Shown here in pieces: positions 26,031 to 35,113 of a stretch of DNA of 64,000 nt. Source of the DNA: an uncultured Bacteroidales bacterium (GTDB taxonomy: Bacteria > Bacteroidota > Bacteroidia > Bacteroidales > Bacteroidaceae); NCBI GenBank assembly GCA_902799685.1, contig CADCBO010000003.1, positions 208,454 to 272,453 on the forward strand, in the 5' to 3' direction. Each line of letters opens with the position of its first letter. The first letter of the stretch is position 1. The position numbers and the translations under genes were made by a program. The notes under the pieces are model-generated. The model ran no database searches, was not told where the DNA came from, and was given only the letters and a program-made list of their open reading frames with translations.

Positions 26031-27383
26031 TTATTCAACAAGGATCCTTATATCGGAAGTACCGGTCCGGTTGGTCAGCCAGTGTCTTATCAGGTCCATG
26101 TCAGGTTGGCTACCCTCCTGAAACCTGATAATGCATATATACGATGTGTCTGTGGCGGTACCGTCAATGTTGTATGAGATATGTCGTTGCAGAGACATAT
26201 CATCCAGCTGCGGAACAAAAATGCCAAGCTCACGGGTCATGCTGCTCACGGCAAGAGTATCGGCCGTGCGAATTGATGACAACTGCTCCTGCAGACGTGA
26301 TATCTGGAGATTTTTCTCGTTAAGCATATTGGTGTAGTTGCTCTGCAGTGCTGTGATGGCAATACCGCCGTCTTCCTGGTTTGACTGACGTACAACAAGA
26401 TCCACCTTAGGCAGATGATATACGGAGGACATCTGGCCGCGTATGTTGTTGATAACGTTGTCTGACAACGGCTCACCGAAAAGACGTACCTCTATGACAG
26501 ACTGTTTCTTGCGTCCGGGATTATACTCTGATGATGACTCCACCACAAATGTATTGTCATAATTGAAGGCCTCTTCTACAAAATGCTTGTAATTGGCCTC
26601 AAATGATGACCTCTGGATGATTGATATGGCTATTATGATACTGGGCAAGGTTACAAGAATGATAATGAGAATCATCATGTTCTTCAATTTCTTGAGTTTG
26701 GCGGGTTCCAGTTCACCTATCATCTGGAATTTCATGACTCTGGTCACGATGAATGAGGCCAGCGCAATGAATATGGTATTGATTGTGAACAGATACAAGG
26801 CACCCAGCATGAATCGGAACTGCAGTGTGGCAAGTCCGTAACCAACGGTGCAGAGAGGGGGCATGAGAGCGGTTGCAATGGCCACACCCGGAATGACCGT
26901 ACCAGTACGGTCCTTACGTGTCTGTGCAACCATTCCTGCCAGGCCGCCGAAGAGTGCTATCAGAATGTCATATGTGGTAGGCTGCGTACGGGCCAGAAGC
27001 TCACTCTGCGTTGATGTTATGAGCGGAAGAGTAAAGAATACGGCCGATGTAATCAAGCTTACCACAATCATGATCAGGAAGTTACGAAGTGATTCCTTGA
27101 GCAGGTTCATATCATATACTCCCATGGAATAACCCATGCCTATGATTGGTCCCATAAGCGGGGAAATGAGCATGGCACCTATGATTACAGCCGTGGAGTT
27201 GGTGTTAAGTCCAAGCGATGCAATGAATATGGCGAATATCAGGACCCAAAGGTTGGTTCCCTTTATCATTATTCCCTTATGCACATTGGAATTAACCTCC
27301 TCCTGCGATGCCGCATCGGCCCCCAATGCAAATCTCTCCAGTATCCTATGCTTGACAAAGTCCGCAACCTTGTTCTTGTCCAT
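26031..27383 (-). CDS. DUF389 family membrane protein
   Basis: 450 residues from the ATG at 27383; the open frame extends 13 codons upstream without a good start context. A short cytoplasmic N-terminus is followed by about six transmembrane helices (residues 40-250) including the conserved AVIIGAMLISPLMGPIIGMG, the hallmark of DUF389/TIGR00341 proteins. A soluble C-terminal half of about 190 residues has a short coiled coil (NEKNLQISRLQEQLSS). Function is unknown; transport or stress sensing has been suggested for the family. It lies 23 bp upstream of mutS2, possibly in one operon. Confidence 0.85.
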   Translation of the reverse strand: MDKNKVADFVKHRILERFALGADAASQEEVNSNVHKGIMIKGTNLWVLIFAIFIASLGLNTNSTAVIIGAMLISPLMGPIIGMGYSMGVYDMNLLKESLRNFLIMIVVSLITSAVFFTLPLITSTQSELLARTQPTTYDILIALFGGLAGMVAQTRKDRTGTVIPGVAIATALMPPLCTVGYGLATLQFRFMLGALYLFTINTIFIALASFIVTRVMKFQMIGELEPAKLKKLKNMMILIIILVTLPSIIIAISIIQRSSFEANYKHFVEEAFNYDNTFVVESSSEYNPGRKKQSVIEVRLFGEPLSDNVINNIRGQMSSVYHLPKVDLVVRQSNQEDGGIAITALQSNYTNMLNEKNLQISRLQEQLSSIRTADTLAVSSMTRELGIFVPQLDDMSLQRHISYNIDGTATDTSYICIIRFQEGSQPDMDLIRHWLTNRTGTSDIRILVE

Positions 27384-27437
27384 CTTATAATATATGAGAA
27401 TATTTTTCTGCAAAGTAATCAAAAAAGTTGGATAGTG

Positions 27438-27469
27438 CTTGTGGTTTCAAAAAAAAATATCCACCTTTG
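27438..27469 (+). promoter_or_regulatory. Promoter of tRNA-Ser
   Basis: CTTG (27438-27441), 20-bp spacer, CACCTTTG (27462-27469). This is close to the Bacteroidetes TTTG / TAnnTTTG pair and lies 37 bp before the tRNA 5' end. Confidence 0.5.
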
Positions 27470-27506
27470 CACCGCTCAAACGGAGAGTGAAAACCGTTAT
27501 GGGTTT

Positions 27507-27591
27507 GGAAGGATGGCAGAGTGGTCGAATGCGGCGGTCTTGAAAACCGTTGACCTTCACGGGTCCGGGGGTTCGAATCCCTCTTCTTCCG
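27507..27591 (+). tRNA. tRNA-Ser (UGA)
   Basis: GGAAGGA pairs with TTCTTCC in a 7-bp acceptor stem (one G-T). The anticodon arm has loop CTTGAAA, anticodon TGA. A long variable arm as expected for serine tRNAs precedes the T-arm GGGTTCGAATCCC. The discriminator is G at 27591 and CCA is not encoded in full. Confidence 0.95.
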
Positions 27592-27597
27592 CAAAAA

Positions 27598-27627
27598 AAG
27601 GGTCGCTTAACGCGGCCCTAATTTTTT
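27598..27627 (+). terminator. Terminator of tRNA-Ser
   Basis: GGGTCGC-TTAAC-GCGGCCC (one T-G pair) followed by TAATTTTTT, seven bases after the tRNA. Confidence 0.8.
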
Positions 27628-27631
27628 CTCC

Positions 27632-27660
27632 AGAAGAGGGATTCAAACCACCCGGACCCG
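27632..27660 (-). other. Inverted copy of the tRNA-Ser 3' end
   Basis: On the minus strand this reads CGGGTCCGGG, TGG, TTTGAATCCCTCTTCT. It matches 27560-27587 of the tRNA except for one inserted T and one C-to-T change in the T-loop. It covers the end of the variable arm, the T-arm and part of the acceptor stem. It is not a tRNA itself. A remnant of a tRNA-targeting element is the likeliest source. Confidence 0.7.
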
Positions 27661-27743
27661 CTTGGTCAACCAACCTATTTTTAGTTTACTCCGTAAACAC
27701 GCTCACTACCGTTCGCTATGGCACGGGTCCTCAGTGCAATATA

Positions 27744-27778
27744 GTACAATTGGGGTCAGGCCCCTTTTGTATCATTTT
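27744..27778 (-). repeat. GGGG-CCCC palindromic element, copy 2
   Basis: GTACAATTGGGGTCAGGCCC and then CTTTTGTATCATTTT. It is the exact inverse of the copy at 27847 over about 33 bases, and the two flank a hairpin terminator, giving a BIME-like pair. Confidence 0.8.
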
Positions 27779-27806
27779 CACTAAAGACAAGTTTTAATTA
27801 CCGGTT

Positions 27807-27842
27807 AACAAAAGCGTCCGGATTAAAATCCAGACGCTTTTT
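27807..27842. terminator. Bidirectional intrinsic terminator
   Basis: AAAAGCGTCCGGATT-AAA-ATCCAGACGCTTTTT: a stem of about 14 bp with one mismatch and T-runs on both strands. It ends the minus-strand GH43 transcript and sits between two inverted palindromic repeats. Confidence 0.85.
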
Positions 27843-27846
27843 GAGT

Positions 27847-27886
27847 AAAATGATACAAAAGGGGCCTGACCCCAATTGTATCATTT
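27847..27886 (+). repeat. GGGG-CCCC palindromic element, copy 3
   Basis: AAATGATACAAAAGGGGCCT then GACCCCAATTGTATCATTT. It is itself an inverted repeat (ATGATACAA / TTGTATCAT). The minus-strand GH43 stop codon (TGA, 27881-27883) lies inside its end. Confidence 0.8.
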
Positions 27887-30031
27887 GCTGATATTGATTT
27901 TATAGACTTTGGTCTGCTTGCTGGTGGTGCCGGGGAAGAGGTATTCGGCTGTGATGACTGCAGTGCCTTCATCGCCCTTGATCTGATCTACCCAGAACTG
28001 CATGGTTGACCAGAGGCACTCTACAGATACCTTTGACTTCTGGCCTGGCTCCAGCTTGTAGTCCATCTCATAATGAGTGTTGTCGGTATAGCCGTTGTTG
28101 TCATTTGAATGAACCGGTTCTGCGGGAAGTTCAATCTCCTTACCACCGATGGTTACGGTCAGATATGGAGGAACGGGGCGCTTGAGTGATGTGGTCTTGG
28201 TGCTGAATCCGCAACCGTAGAACTGACCGATGGCACCGTCAATGGCAGCATCAAATACCAGATAGATGGCGTGCTTGCCCTCTACATCATCAACAAACTC
28301 AGAAACATCGATAGTGTACTTCTCAATTTTGTCAACTGGTGAGTTGGCGGGAATCTTGATTTTTCCTATTTCCTTACCCTTCCAAACATCGTTTGTCCAG
28401 GGACCATCCATCATGACCTTGATGTTGATGCCACCCTCACCGGCTGTACGCTTGAACCATACGTTGAATGATGAGTGTTGTTTTGATGTTGTGCCGTCAA
28501 ATGCCTCGATACCCTTGCTGTCTTTCTTGAGACCTCCCAGACCGAAGTATTTGTAGCCGATGATATCACCAGCGTCAACATTGCATACCTGCTCGTTGTT
28601 CCAGATATCCCAGTTGTCCTGCAGTGAGTTGCGGTTCTGGCCGCCGTTCTTGTTTGTGAATACGCAAGCATAACCTGCAGAATAATATGCGTATGGAGGC
28701 AGACCGTAGATGTTAAATCCCTCGGATGTAACCTCGGCACCGGTGTATGTGTCACCGTTTGATGCCTTGGCCTCCCAGATTTCATTGGGAGCGTATGGGT
28801 CATATCCGTGCAGTACGACCTTACCGCCTTGTGATACAGGTTTCTCGTCAACCTCGATCTTGATGGGGGCAACCATTGCCTGACGTGCGTTACCGTTGCC
28901 TCTCGGAGGACGATGGTAGAATATGTACCACTGGTCACCTATCTTTTCGATACTGCCGTGGGTATTATGTGCAAAGTTACTGGTCATAAGCTTGGTGCCG
29001 TCCTCATTCAAGGTGACGCCACGTGAATCAACTGCAACGCCGCCGCTCTTCCAGGGACCCAGAGGAGAGTCAGCATAGCAGTAACGCAGAGCGGAGTTGG
29101 TTGAACCCAGACCGTAGTCGGGACCTGAGTATCCGGAGAAAATCATCACGTACTTGTTACCCACCTGACGGATGGATGAAGCCTCAAAGAAATTGAACTC
29201 ACCGGGATCCTGACCCTCGGCAAGAGCGGTATAGACTGTACCCTGACGGTCACGTACGCGGCCGTAGCTTGAGCTGGCAGGAAGGAACGGGGTGATACGC
29301 TCGGTGCCGGGACGTACGGAGTACATTGTCTCCTGGTCAAGCTGAGCTGCAGTAGAGCCCTGGAAGCCCCAGTAACCGTATGCGCGGAAACCCTTTGCGT
29401 AATCGGGATCGTTCTTATCGGTTATCTTCTCAATGAATACGGAAGGATCGAATCCTATGCAACTGCCCTCTATTGCAGCACCGTTCTCATCAAGGTTGAG
29501 CGGAGTGAAGGGGCCGTCGGGACGATCGCCCTTGCAGACCATTGCCTCACGACGGGGACCGCGGCTGTGGGGATAGAGATAATAGACTTTCTTATCCTTG
29601 CCCTTGGCATCCTTTTCAATGACCTCGACCAGATCAGGAGCGTACATTACGTCCCAGCGACCGTTGGCAGCCTGGTATGTGAATACAGGGCCTTCATCAC
29701 GCCACTCGTTAAGGTTCTCTATAGGGGCAGACCAGATACGGATATCGGGACCGCAGTAACGGTTGGCGCTTACATCGTGTGAACCGATGATATATGCACG
29801 GAAATGTCCGGGACGGTCAGGGTCTTCAAAAACCTTGGGCTCGCCGTCGGGTACATGCTCCCAGAGGGGCAGGTAGGGGTTACCGCGACCACCGTAGTTG
29901 TGGACAAAACGCTGTGAGGCTTTCACCTGGCCCTCCTGGACCTTTTTTGCAGCGGAAATGTTCTGTGTGGACAGAACCAAAGCACATGCCAAGAGTAGCA
30001 TGATGCTTCTGAAAAGTCTATTGGCTGTCAT
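27881..30031 (-). CDS. GH43-like glycoside hydrolase with C-terminal carbohydrate-binding region
   Basis: 716 residues, signal peptide (about 1-28). The N-terminal 420 residues look like a five-bladed GH43 propeller: NPYLPLWEHVPDGEPKVFED, IIGSHD, MYAPDLVEV, FDPSVF, the central FFEASSIRQVGNKYVMIFSG and AHNTHGSIEKIGDQWYIFYH. A middle beta-rich segment with CBM6-like features (about 430-620) and a C-terminal all-beta domain follow. GH43 enzymes are arabinofuranosidases, xylosidases or galactanases; which one cannot be read here. It has its own promoter and terminator and is not in an operon with SusCD. Confidence 0.85.
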   Translation of the reverse strand: MTANRLFRSIMLLLACALVLSTQNISAAKKVQEGQVKASQRFVHNYGGRGNPYLPLWEHVPDGEPKVFEDPDRPGHFRAYIIGSHDVSANRYCGPDIRIWSAPIENLNEWRDEGPVFTYQAANGRWDVMYAPDLVEVIEKDAKGKDKKVYYLYPHSRGPRREAMVCKGDRPDGPFTPLNLDENGAAIEGSCIGFDPSVFIEKITDKNDPDYAKGFRAYGYWGFQGSTAAQLDQETMYSVRPGTERITPFLPASSSYGRVRDRQGTVYTALAEGQDPGEFNFFEASSIRQVGNKYVMIFSGYSGPDYGLGSTNSALRYCYADSPLGPWKSGGVAVDSRGVTLNEDGTKLMTSNFAHNTHGSIEKIGDQWYIFYHRPPRGNGNARQAMVAPIKIEVDEKPVSQGGKVVLHGYDPYAPNEIWEAKASNGDTYTGAEVTSEGFNIYGLPPYAYYSAGYACVFTNKNGGQNRNSLQDNWDIWNNEQVCNVDAGDIIGYKYFGLGGLKKDSKGIEAFDGTTSKQHSSFNVWFKRTAGEGGINIKVMMDGPWTNDVWKGKEIGKIKIPANSPVDKIEKYTIDVSEFVDDVEGKHAIYLVFDAAIDGAIGQFYGCGFSTKTTSLKRPVPPYLTVTIGGKEIELPAEPVHSNDNNGYTDNTHYEMDYKLEPGQKSKVSVECLWSTMQFWVDQIKGDEGTAVITAEYLFPGTTSKQTKVYKINISK

Positions 30032-30080
30032 TTCTTTGAATTATTATTGGTTTTTAGGTTAATCTTTCAATATTAGATGA

Positions 30081-30088
30081 CAAAAATA
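30081..30088 (-). promoter_or_regulatory. -7 box for the GH43 gene
   Basis: Minus-strand TATTTTTG, a TAnnTTTG match, 50 bp before the GH43 ATG. Confidence 0.5.
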
Positions 30089-30101
30089 GCAAAAAGTTAA
30101 A

Positions 30102-32234
30102 TCAAATCAGGTCCAAAAGTAAAGGAAAATCTGATTCTGATATGCCACGTTCCACAAGCAGGGGCTCATCCTTTTGGAATTCCTTCTCAAACTGTTCCGC
30201 CCCGAGTGATTTGCGGCTCTGGCGATAAAGCGATACGGCACGCTGTATGTCTCCTTCAACAAAATAGGCATGACCTGCGTTGAGGCAGTCGTTACCTGTA
30301 GGCTTGGTATCCAGCAACTTGTCATAATATTCTCTAGCACGGTCAGGCCTGCCGGCCAGGAATGCGCACCAGGCTATGGCCCGCCATGCCTTAGGATAGT
30401 CAGGCTTAAGGTAATCTACCTTGAAGAAACGTGTCAGGGCATCGTCATAGCGCTTAAGGTCCACCAGGCAGTCACCTATCTGGATCTGCAGCGACAGGTT
30501 GTCGGCACTGCGTTTCTCGGCCTGAAGGAGCAGCTCCAAAGCCGCTTCAGGATTGCCTGTAAGTCGGTAGCACTGAGCAGTGTGGCGCAGAGTCCAGCCG
30601 TTGTCCGGTTGCAGTATGTCGGCGCGCCTGTATGCCTCCAGTGCATCTTCATATCTCTGTGTGCGTTGCAGGGCATATCCCATCTGCTGGTAGAAACGGT
30701 AATCGGTGGAATAGGGATGGGCGCTACGCTCCATGAGACGGTATGCCTGCGCCGCCTCATCATAATAGTTCTTGCCTAGCAGCCATGAGGCGATTGCCTG
30801 CTCTGAATCATCACTTTGGAGTAATGGTGACAACGGGCTGTCTATTAGTAGGTTAAGATTGCTGTCAAACGGGTTGCGGAACTCGTGGCGGCGGCTGAAG
30901 AGGTTGAAGAAACGGTACAGGTCATGGGCGTACTGGCGAGCCAGGTTGGATTCCTGCACAGCAGTGGGTGACGGATGCGATTTGGCCTCATCCATAGCAT
31001 CAAGAGCCTCATCAGTAAGCTGTCCGGAAAGCATCTCACGCTGTTCACGCGGTATCTGGCTGAATGTGAGGGCGAACGAATACTTGTCTGAATTACAGAA
31101 CACGCTACTTGCAAGCATGGATTTGCCTATGGCCGATGCCACGCCTTCACTGCCGAAAGCATTCCTTACATCTGGCTGGTCCATGCTGAATACCCGGAAC
31201 CAGTTCTGTATTTCGCGGAAGAAGGGATAGTTCTTGAGGTTGGAGAATGTGCTCATATATACATCGGCACCCTCCATCTGGAGCTCGGTCATCTGCATGA
31301 GCTTGTCCTTGATCTCAGGTTTCTCAATCCATTCGTTCCAGTCAGGGCTTACGTCATCGCGTTCCAGTTCCTCCCGCATAAGGTCACCCAGCTTAGGGTT
31401 ACGCAGCATAGTGGGGATGAACTCCTCGCGCATGCGGCGGTCAATCTCCTTGGTCTCACGGCACAGCAGTAAAGCCATCTGCACCTTCAGCATACGTTCC
31501 TTTATTCCGGGTGCATCACACAACAGAGTGATACGGCTGTTTACTTCGGGGAAGTAGGGCAGTACATCACTGAAACCTCCTGATGTTACGGCTAGACCTG
31601 TGAGGGCGCGTACTGATACCGCAGCACTCAGGTTTTCTGCCGCCTGACACAGGAACAGGCATTTGAGCGGATCGAACCGTTCCATGAGCGATAGTGTCAC
31701 GGCACTTATTACCAGCGCTGAGTCATCTTCCATAACAAGCGGAGAATCAATAAGTTCAAGCAGTGCTGCCGAATCACTTGAACTCCATTGTCCGTTAGTC
31801 CAGATAAGGTCAAACAATAGACCGAGGGCGCGCTCATGTGCCGCTGTATCATTTGTGTCCACAAAGGATTCAAGTATCATGCGGAGACCTTCTATGTTCT
31901 CGGTCCTGGAAAGGCGGGAACGCAGGTGCTGATAGTAGAGCAACATTGACTGTGGCTGAAGTCGTGCCTGAAGCACATCGTCATTCAGCAACAGGGCGCG
32001 GCGGACAAGTTGACGGTACAGTTCTGTGCGGTGTTCATCGGGCGAACCTTGCCCGAAATACTGCAGCATATAGTGGTAGGAACGGTCTATATCCTCGTAT
32101 CTGGAAGTTACAGACCAGTCAGATACACCTGCCATCTGCATCTGGATGCGTTCAAGAGCCTCCTTGAGACGTGAACTTAGCAGCAGATCCTTGATCTGTG
32201 CCGCACGCTGTTTCAAATCCTCATCAACTGTCAT
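30102..32234 (-). CDS. Tetratricopeptide repeat protein
   Basis: 710 residues, no signal peptide. The N-terminal two thirds are helical and unfamiliar. The C-terminal third (about 480-690) contains successive 34-residue TPR units, for example YRFYQQMGYALQRTQRYEDA, PDNGWTLRHTAQCYRLTGNP and PKAWRAIAWCAFLAGRPDRA. TPR arrays bind proteins; the partner is unknown. It lies downstream of pgk on the same strand, separated by a strong terminator, and is probably a single transcription unit. Confidence 0.8.
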   Translation of the reverse strand: MTVDEDLKQRAAQIKDLLLSSRLKEALERIQMQMAGVSDWSVTSRYEDIDRSYHYMLQYFGQGSPDEHRTELYRQLVRRALLLNDDVLQARLQPQSMLLYYQHLRSRLSRTENIEGLRMILESFVDTNDTAAHERALGLLFDLIWTNGQWSSSDSAALLELIDSPLVMEDDSALVISAVTLSLMERFDPLKCLFLCQAAENLSAAVSVRALTGLAVTSGGFSDVLPYFPEVNSRITLLCDAPGIKERMLKVQMALLLCRETKEIDRRMREEFIPTMLRNPKLGDLMREELERDDVSPDWNEWIEKPEIKDKLMQMTELQMEGADVYMSTFSNLKNYPFFREIQNWFRVFSMDQPDVRNAFGSEGVASAIGKSMLASSVFCNSDKYSFALTFSQIPREQREMLSGQLTDEALDAMDEAKSHPSPTAVQESNLARQYAHDLYRFFNLFSRRHEFRNPFDSNLNLLIDSPLSPLLQSDDSEQAIASWLLGKNYYDEAAQAYRLMERSAHPYSTDYRFYQQMGYALQRTQRYEDALEAYRRADILQPDNGWTLRHTAQCYRLTGNPEAALELLLQAEKRSADNLSLQIQIGDCLVDLKRYDDALTRFFKVDYLKPDYPKAWRAIAWCAFLAGRPDRAREYYDKLLDTKPTGNDCLNAGHAYFVEGDIQRAVSLYRQSRKSLGAEQFEKEFQKDEPLLVERGISESDFPLLLDLI

Positions 32235-32273
32235 ACAAAAAGAAACCGCAGGAATTTTGTTCCCGCGGTTTCA
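32235..32273 (-). terminator. Terminator of pgk
   Basis: On the minus strand GAAACCGCGGGAA-CAAAA-TTCCTGCGGTTTC followed by TTTTTGT; a 13-bp stem with one mismatch. It separates pgk from the TPR gene. Confidence 0.85.
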
Positions 32274-32294
32274 AATATACTAATTTTTTATGAA

Positions 32295-33545
32295 TTAGCC
32301 CTTGATTGCAGCGATACCAGGCAGAATCTTACCCTCGATAGCCTCAAGCAGGGCACCGCCACCGGTTGATACGTAAGATACCTTATCGGCAAAACCGAAC
32401 TGCTTTACAGCGCTTACGGAGTCACCGCCACCTACCAGTGAGAAAGCACCGTTATTGGCAGTTGCGTTGGCAACGGCAGTAGCGATAGCCTTTGTACCGG
32501 CCTGGAAGTTGCTGAACTCGAATACGCCTGCAGGACCGTTCCAGAGGATGGTCTTGGAGCTCTCGATGATTCCGGCCATAGCCTTGGCTGAAGCAGGACC
32601 TATATCCATACCTTCCCAACCGTCAGGTACGTTGTTGTTGTCAACCACCTGGGTGTTGGCGTTGTTGTCAAACTTATCGGCTGCAAGGCAGTCAACGGGC
32701 AGGACGATCTTTACGCCCAGCTCCTCGGCCTTCTTGAGGACTGCCAGGGCAACGTCAACCTGATCAGGCTCGCAGAGTGAGTTACCAACCTTACCGCCCT
32801 TGGCCAGAACGAATGTGTAAGCCATACCGCCTATGATAACCAGGTTGTCAACCTTCTGCAGCAGGTTCTCGATGATGGTGATCTTGGAAGATACCTTTGA
32901 ACCACCGATGATAGCGGTTACAGGCTTTACTGAGTTGTTCAGAACCTTCTCAACAGCAACAACCTCCTTCTCCATCAGATAACCGAACATCTTGTGGTCA
33001 GCATCGAAGAAGTCAGCCATAACGGCTGTGGTGGCGTGCTTGCGGTGAGCGGTACCGAATGCATCGTTTACATATACGTCAGCGTAGCTGGCCAGAGTCT
33101 TGGCGAACTCCTTCTGAGCGGCCTTGAGCTCCTTCTTGGCAGCATCGTATGCGGGATCCTCCTTCTCTATGCCACGGGGCTTGCCTTCCTCCTCAGCGTA
33201 GAAACGGACGTTCTCAAGCAGCAGAGCCTCACCGTCCTTAAGAGCGGCAACCTGCTCCTGAGCCTTTGCGCAATCATCGGCAAACTTCACGTCAACACCA
33301 AGGCACTCTGAAACGTGCTTGAGGATGTGCTTGAGTGAATACTTGGGATCCGGATTCTTCTTGGGACGACCCATGTGTGAAGCGATGATAAGACGACCGC
33401 CATCGGCGATGATCTTCTTGAGGGTAGGCATTGCAGCTACGATACGGGTATCGTCTGTAATGTTGAAGTTCTCATCAACGGGAACGTTGAAGTCTACGCG
33501 TACGAAAGTCTTCTTTCCAGCGAAATTGAATTTGTCAATTGTCAT
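32295..33545 (-). CDS. pgk: Phosphoglycerate kinase
   Basis: 416 residues from the ATG at 33545 ([12 protein letters not shown]); the frame opens 12 codons further up but that stretch covers the promoter. Full-length glycolytic enzyme: RVDFNVP at the N-terminus, SHMGRPKK, the GGSKVSSKI substrate segment, the hinge, and [13 protein letters not shown] near the C-terminus. It transfers phosphate from 1,3-bisphosphoglycerate to ADP. The -7 box TAACTTTG lies at 33579-33586 on the minus strand. Confidence 0.97.
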   Translation of the reverse strand: MTIDKFNFAGKKTFVRVDFNVPVDENFNITDDTRIVAAMPTLKKIIADGGRLIIASHMGRPKKNPDPKYSLKHILKHVSECLGVDVKFADDCAKAQEQVAALKDGEALLLENVRFYAEEEGKPRGIEKEDPAYDAAKKELKAAQKEFAKTLASYADVYVNDAFGTAHRKHATTAVMADFFDADHKMFGYLMEKEVVAVEKVLNNSVKPVTAIIGGSKVSSKITIIENLLQKVDNLVIIGGMAYTFVLAKGGKVGNSLCEPDQVDVALAVLKKAEELGVKIVLPVDCLAADKFDNNANTQVVDNNNVPDGWEGMDIGPASAKAMAGIIESSKTILWNGPAGVFEFSNFQAGTKAIATAVANATANNGAFSLVGGGDSVSAVKQFGFADKVSYVSTGGGALLEAIEGKILPGIAAIKG

Positions 33546-33578
33546 AGCTTTATATTGTTTTGGTTTATTTTCGGATTG

Positions 33579-33586
33579 CAAAGTTA
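33579..33586 (-). promoter_or_regulatory. -7 box for pgk
   Basis: Minus-strand TAACTTTG, 33 bp before the pgk ATG, immediately after the end-proximal spacer of the serine acetyltransferase gene. Confidence 0.55.
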
Positions 33587-33611
33587 CTCTTTTTTGGGAT
33601 AAAAGGCCAAG

Positions 33612-34439
33612 CTATTTTTCTCTGTTCTGAAAAAACTTGGAGTAGGGCGGCAGGTCCTGAGTGAGCCAAACGTTACCTCCAATGATGGTGTCATGTCCTA
33701 TGGTAACGCGGCCAAGTACAGAGGTGTTGGAGTAGATGACTACATTGTCCTCGATTATAGGATGGCGAGGTACGTTGATGGGATTGCCGTTCTCATCAAA
33801 CTTGAAGCTCTTGGCACCAAGCGTAACTCCTTGATAGAGTTGAACATGATTGCCTATGATTGCAGTTTCGCCAATAACCACACCGGTACCGTGGTCTATA
33901 CTGAAATACTCACCTATGCGGGCTCCGGGATGGATGTCTATACCGGTAAGCGAGTGAGCAAGCTCAGTGATTATACGGGGCAGGATGGGCACTCCAAGCT
34001 CAAGCAGGCGGTGTGCCATACGGTAGTGGTACATTGCAACCAGTGACGGATAGCACAGTATTACCTCCTCATGGCTCACGGCTGCGGGGTCACCGTCAAA
34101 GATGGCCTTGACATCGGTACCAAGCAGACGGCGCAGCTCCGGTATGCTCTCGATGAACTTCTGTGAACTCTCCTCGGCACAACAGGGCATCGACTCGTGG
34201 AAAATACGGCTTATATAGTCAATCTGATGTGACAGAATGGTATATAGGCGGCTTAAAGACGTGGAGAGGTCAACTGCTCCAAAGAAGTTGCCGAATACCA
34301 CATGGCGGAACAGTTTGACCGCCTCCTTTATTTCGGCACGGTCAATGGAGCGCTCCTCAACATTGGGGATGTACTTATCGGCTTTCTGCAGGGACTTCTT
34401 TACATCCCTGATACTTTCAAAAATGTCTTTCTTTTCCAT
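33612..34439 (-). CDS. Serine O-acetyltransferase
   Basis: 275 residues. An alpha-helical N-terminal domain (about 1-150) precedes a left-handed beta-helix with the SAT signature GIDIHPGARIGEYFSIDHGT, GETAIIGNHVQLYQGVTLG and PIIEDNVVIYSNTSVLG. It acetylates serine with acetyl-CoA, the first step of cysteine synthesis. It resembles the longer EpsC-type branch rather than E. coli CysE. It follows nth by 25 bp on the same strand. Confidence 0.92.
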   Translation of the reverse strand: MEKKDIFESIRDVKKSLQKADKYIPNVEERSIDRAEIKEAVKLFRHVVFGNFFGAVDLSTSLSRLYTILSHQIDYISRIFHESMPCCAEESSQKFIESIPELRRLLGTDVKAIFDGDPAAVSHEEVILCYPSLVAMYHYRMAHRLLELGVPILPRIITELAHSLTGIDIHPGARIGEYFSIDHGTGVVIGETAIIGNHVQLYQGVTLGAKSFKFDENGNPINVPRHPIIEDNVVIYSNTSVLGRVTIGHDTIIGGNVWLTQDLPPYSKFFQNREK

Positions 34440-34464
34440 TGCCTACTGGTAACAGACCGCAAAA

Positions 34465-35100
34465 TTAATCAAAAACACGCAAACATATGTCATTCAGACA
34501 GCAATTTGCACATTTTGGAGCGCGCGCGATGCATACGTATCGGCCATGAAGGATGAGCCAGTGATGAGCGCGTGAAAGTTGCTCTTTCGGGAAATACTTA
34601 ACAAGTTCTTTCTCAACGCTTAACGGGGTGGTGCAGCGCTTGGGTACCAGGCCGATGCGATGGCTTACTCGGAAAACATGGGTATCAACCGGCATCGCCT
34701 GGCCTCCGAATGCCACTGCTGTCATAACGTTGGCGGTCTTTCGGCCTACGCCAGGCAACTGTGTCATGCTATCCAGATCATGCGGGATTTCACCGCCGAA
34801 CCTGTCACAGACCATGCGTGCCATCTGTGCAAGATGCTCTGACTTGGCGTTGGGGTATGATACGCTTTTTACGTATGGGAATATCTGTTCAGGGGTGGCT
34901 GCCGCCATATCCTGAACTGTAGGGAATGCCTTGAAGAGGGCGGGAGTGACCATGTTGACACGCTTGTCGGTGCATTGGGCCGACAGCATGACCGCAACGA
35001 GCAGCTGGTAGGGAGATGAAAAATACAGCTCGGTTGCTGCCTCAGGAAAAGCCTGAGAGAGTCTCTCGCTGCATAAATCGTATAGTTCCCTCTTTTTCAT
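34465..35100 (-). CDS. nth: Endonuclease III
   Basis: 211 residues. Helix-hairpin-helix LPGVGRKTAN with the catalytic Lys, the downstream catalytic Asp in VDTHVFRVSHR, and the C-terminal [4Fe-4S] loop with spacing C-x6-C-x2-C-x5-C (CIARAPKCANCCLNDIC). It is a bifunctional DNA glycosylase/AP lyase for oxidised pyrimidines. Located 13 bp after pheS, so the order pheS-nth-serine acetyltransferase may be one transcript. Confidence 0.96.
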   Translation of the reverse strand: MKKRELYDLCSERLSQAFPEAATELYFSSPYQLLVAVMLSAQCTDKRVNMVTPALFKAFPTVQDMAAATPEQIFPYVKSVSYPNAKSEHLAQMARMVCDRFGGEIPHDLDSMTQLPGVGRKTANVMTAVAFGGQAMPVDTHVFRVSHRIGLVPKRCTTPLSVEKELVKYFPKEQLSRAHHWLILHGRYVCIARAPKCANCCLNDICLRVFD

Positions 35101-35113
35101 AAGAGGCTAATTA

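Noticed and set aside
27632-27660. Second tRNA gene on the minus strand
   Set aside because: Only the T-arm and neighbouring bases are present; no anticodon or D-arm.
27279-27797. Open frame of 172 codons across tRNA-Ser
   Set aside because: It runs antisense to DUF389 and through the tRNA and terminator; no start context or protein-like composition.
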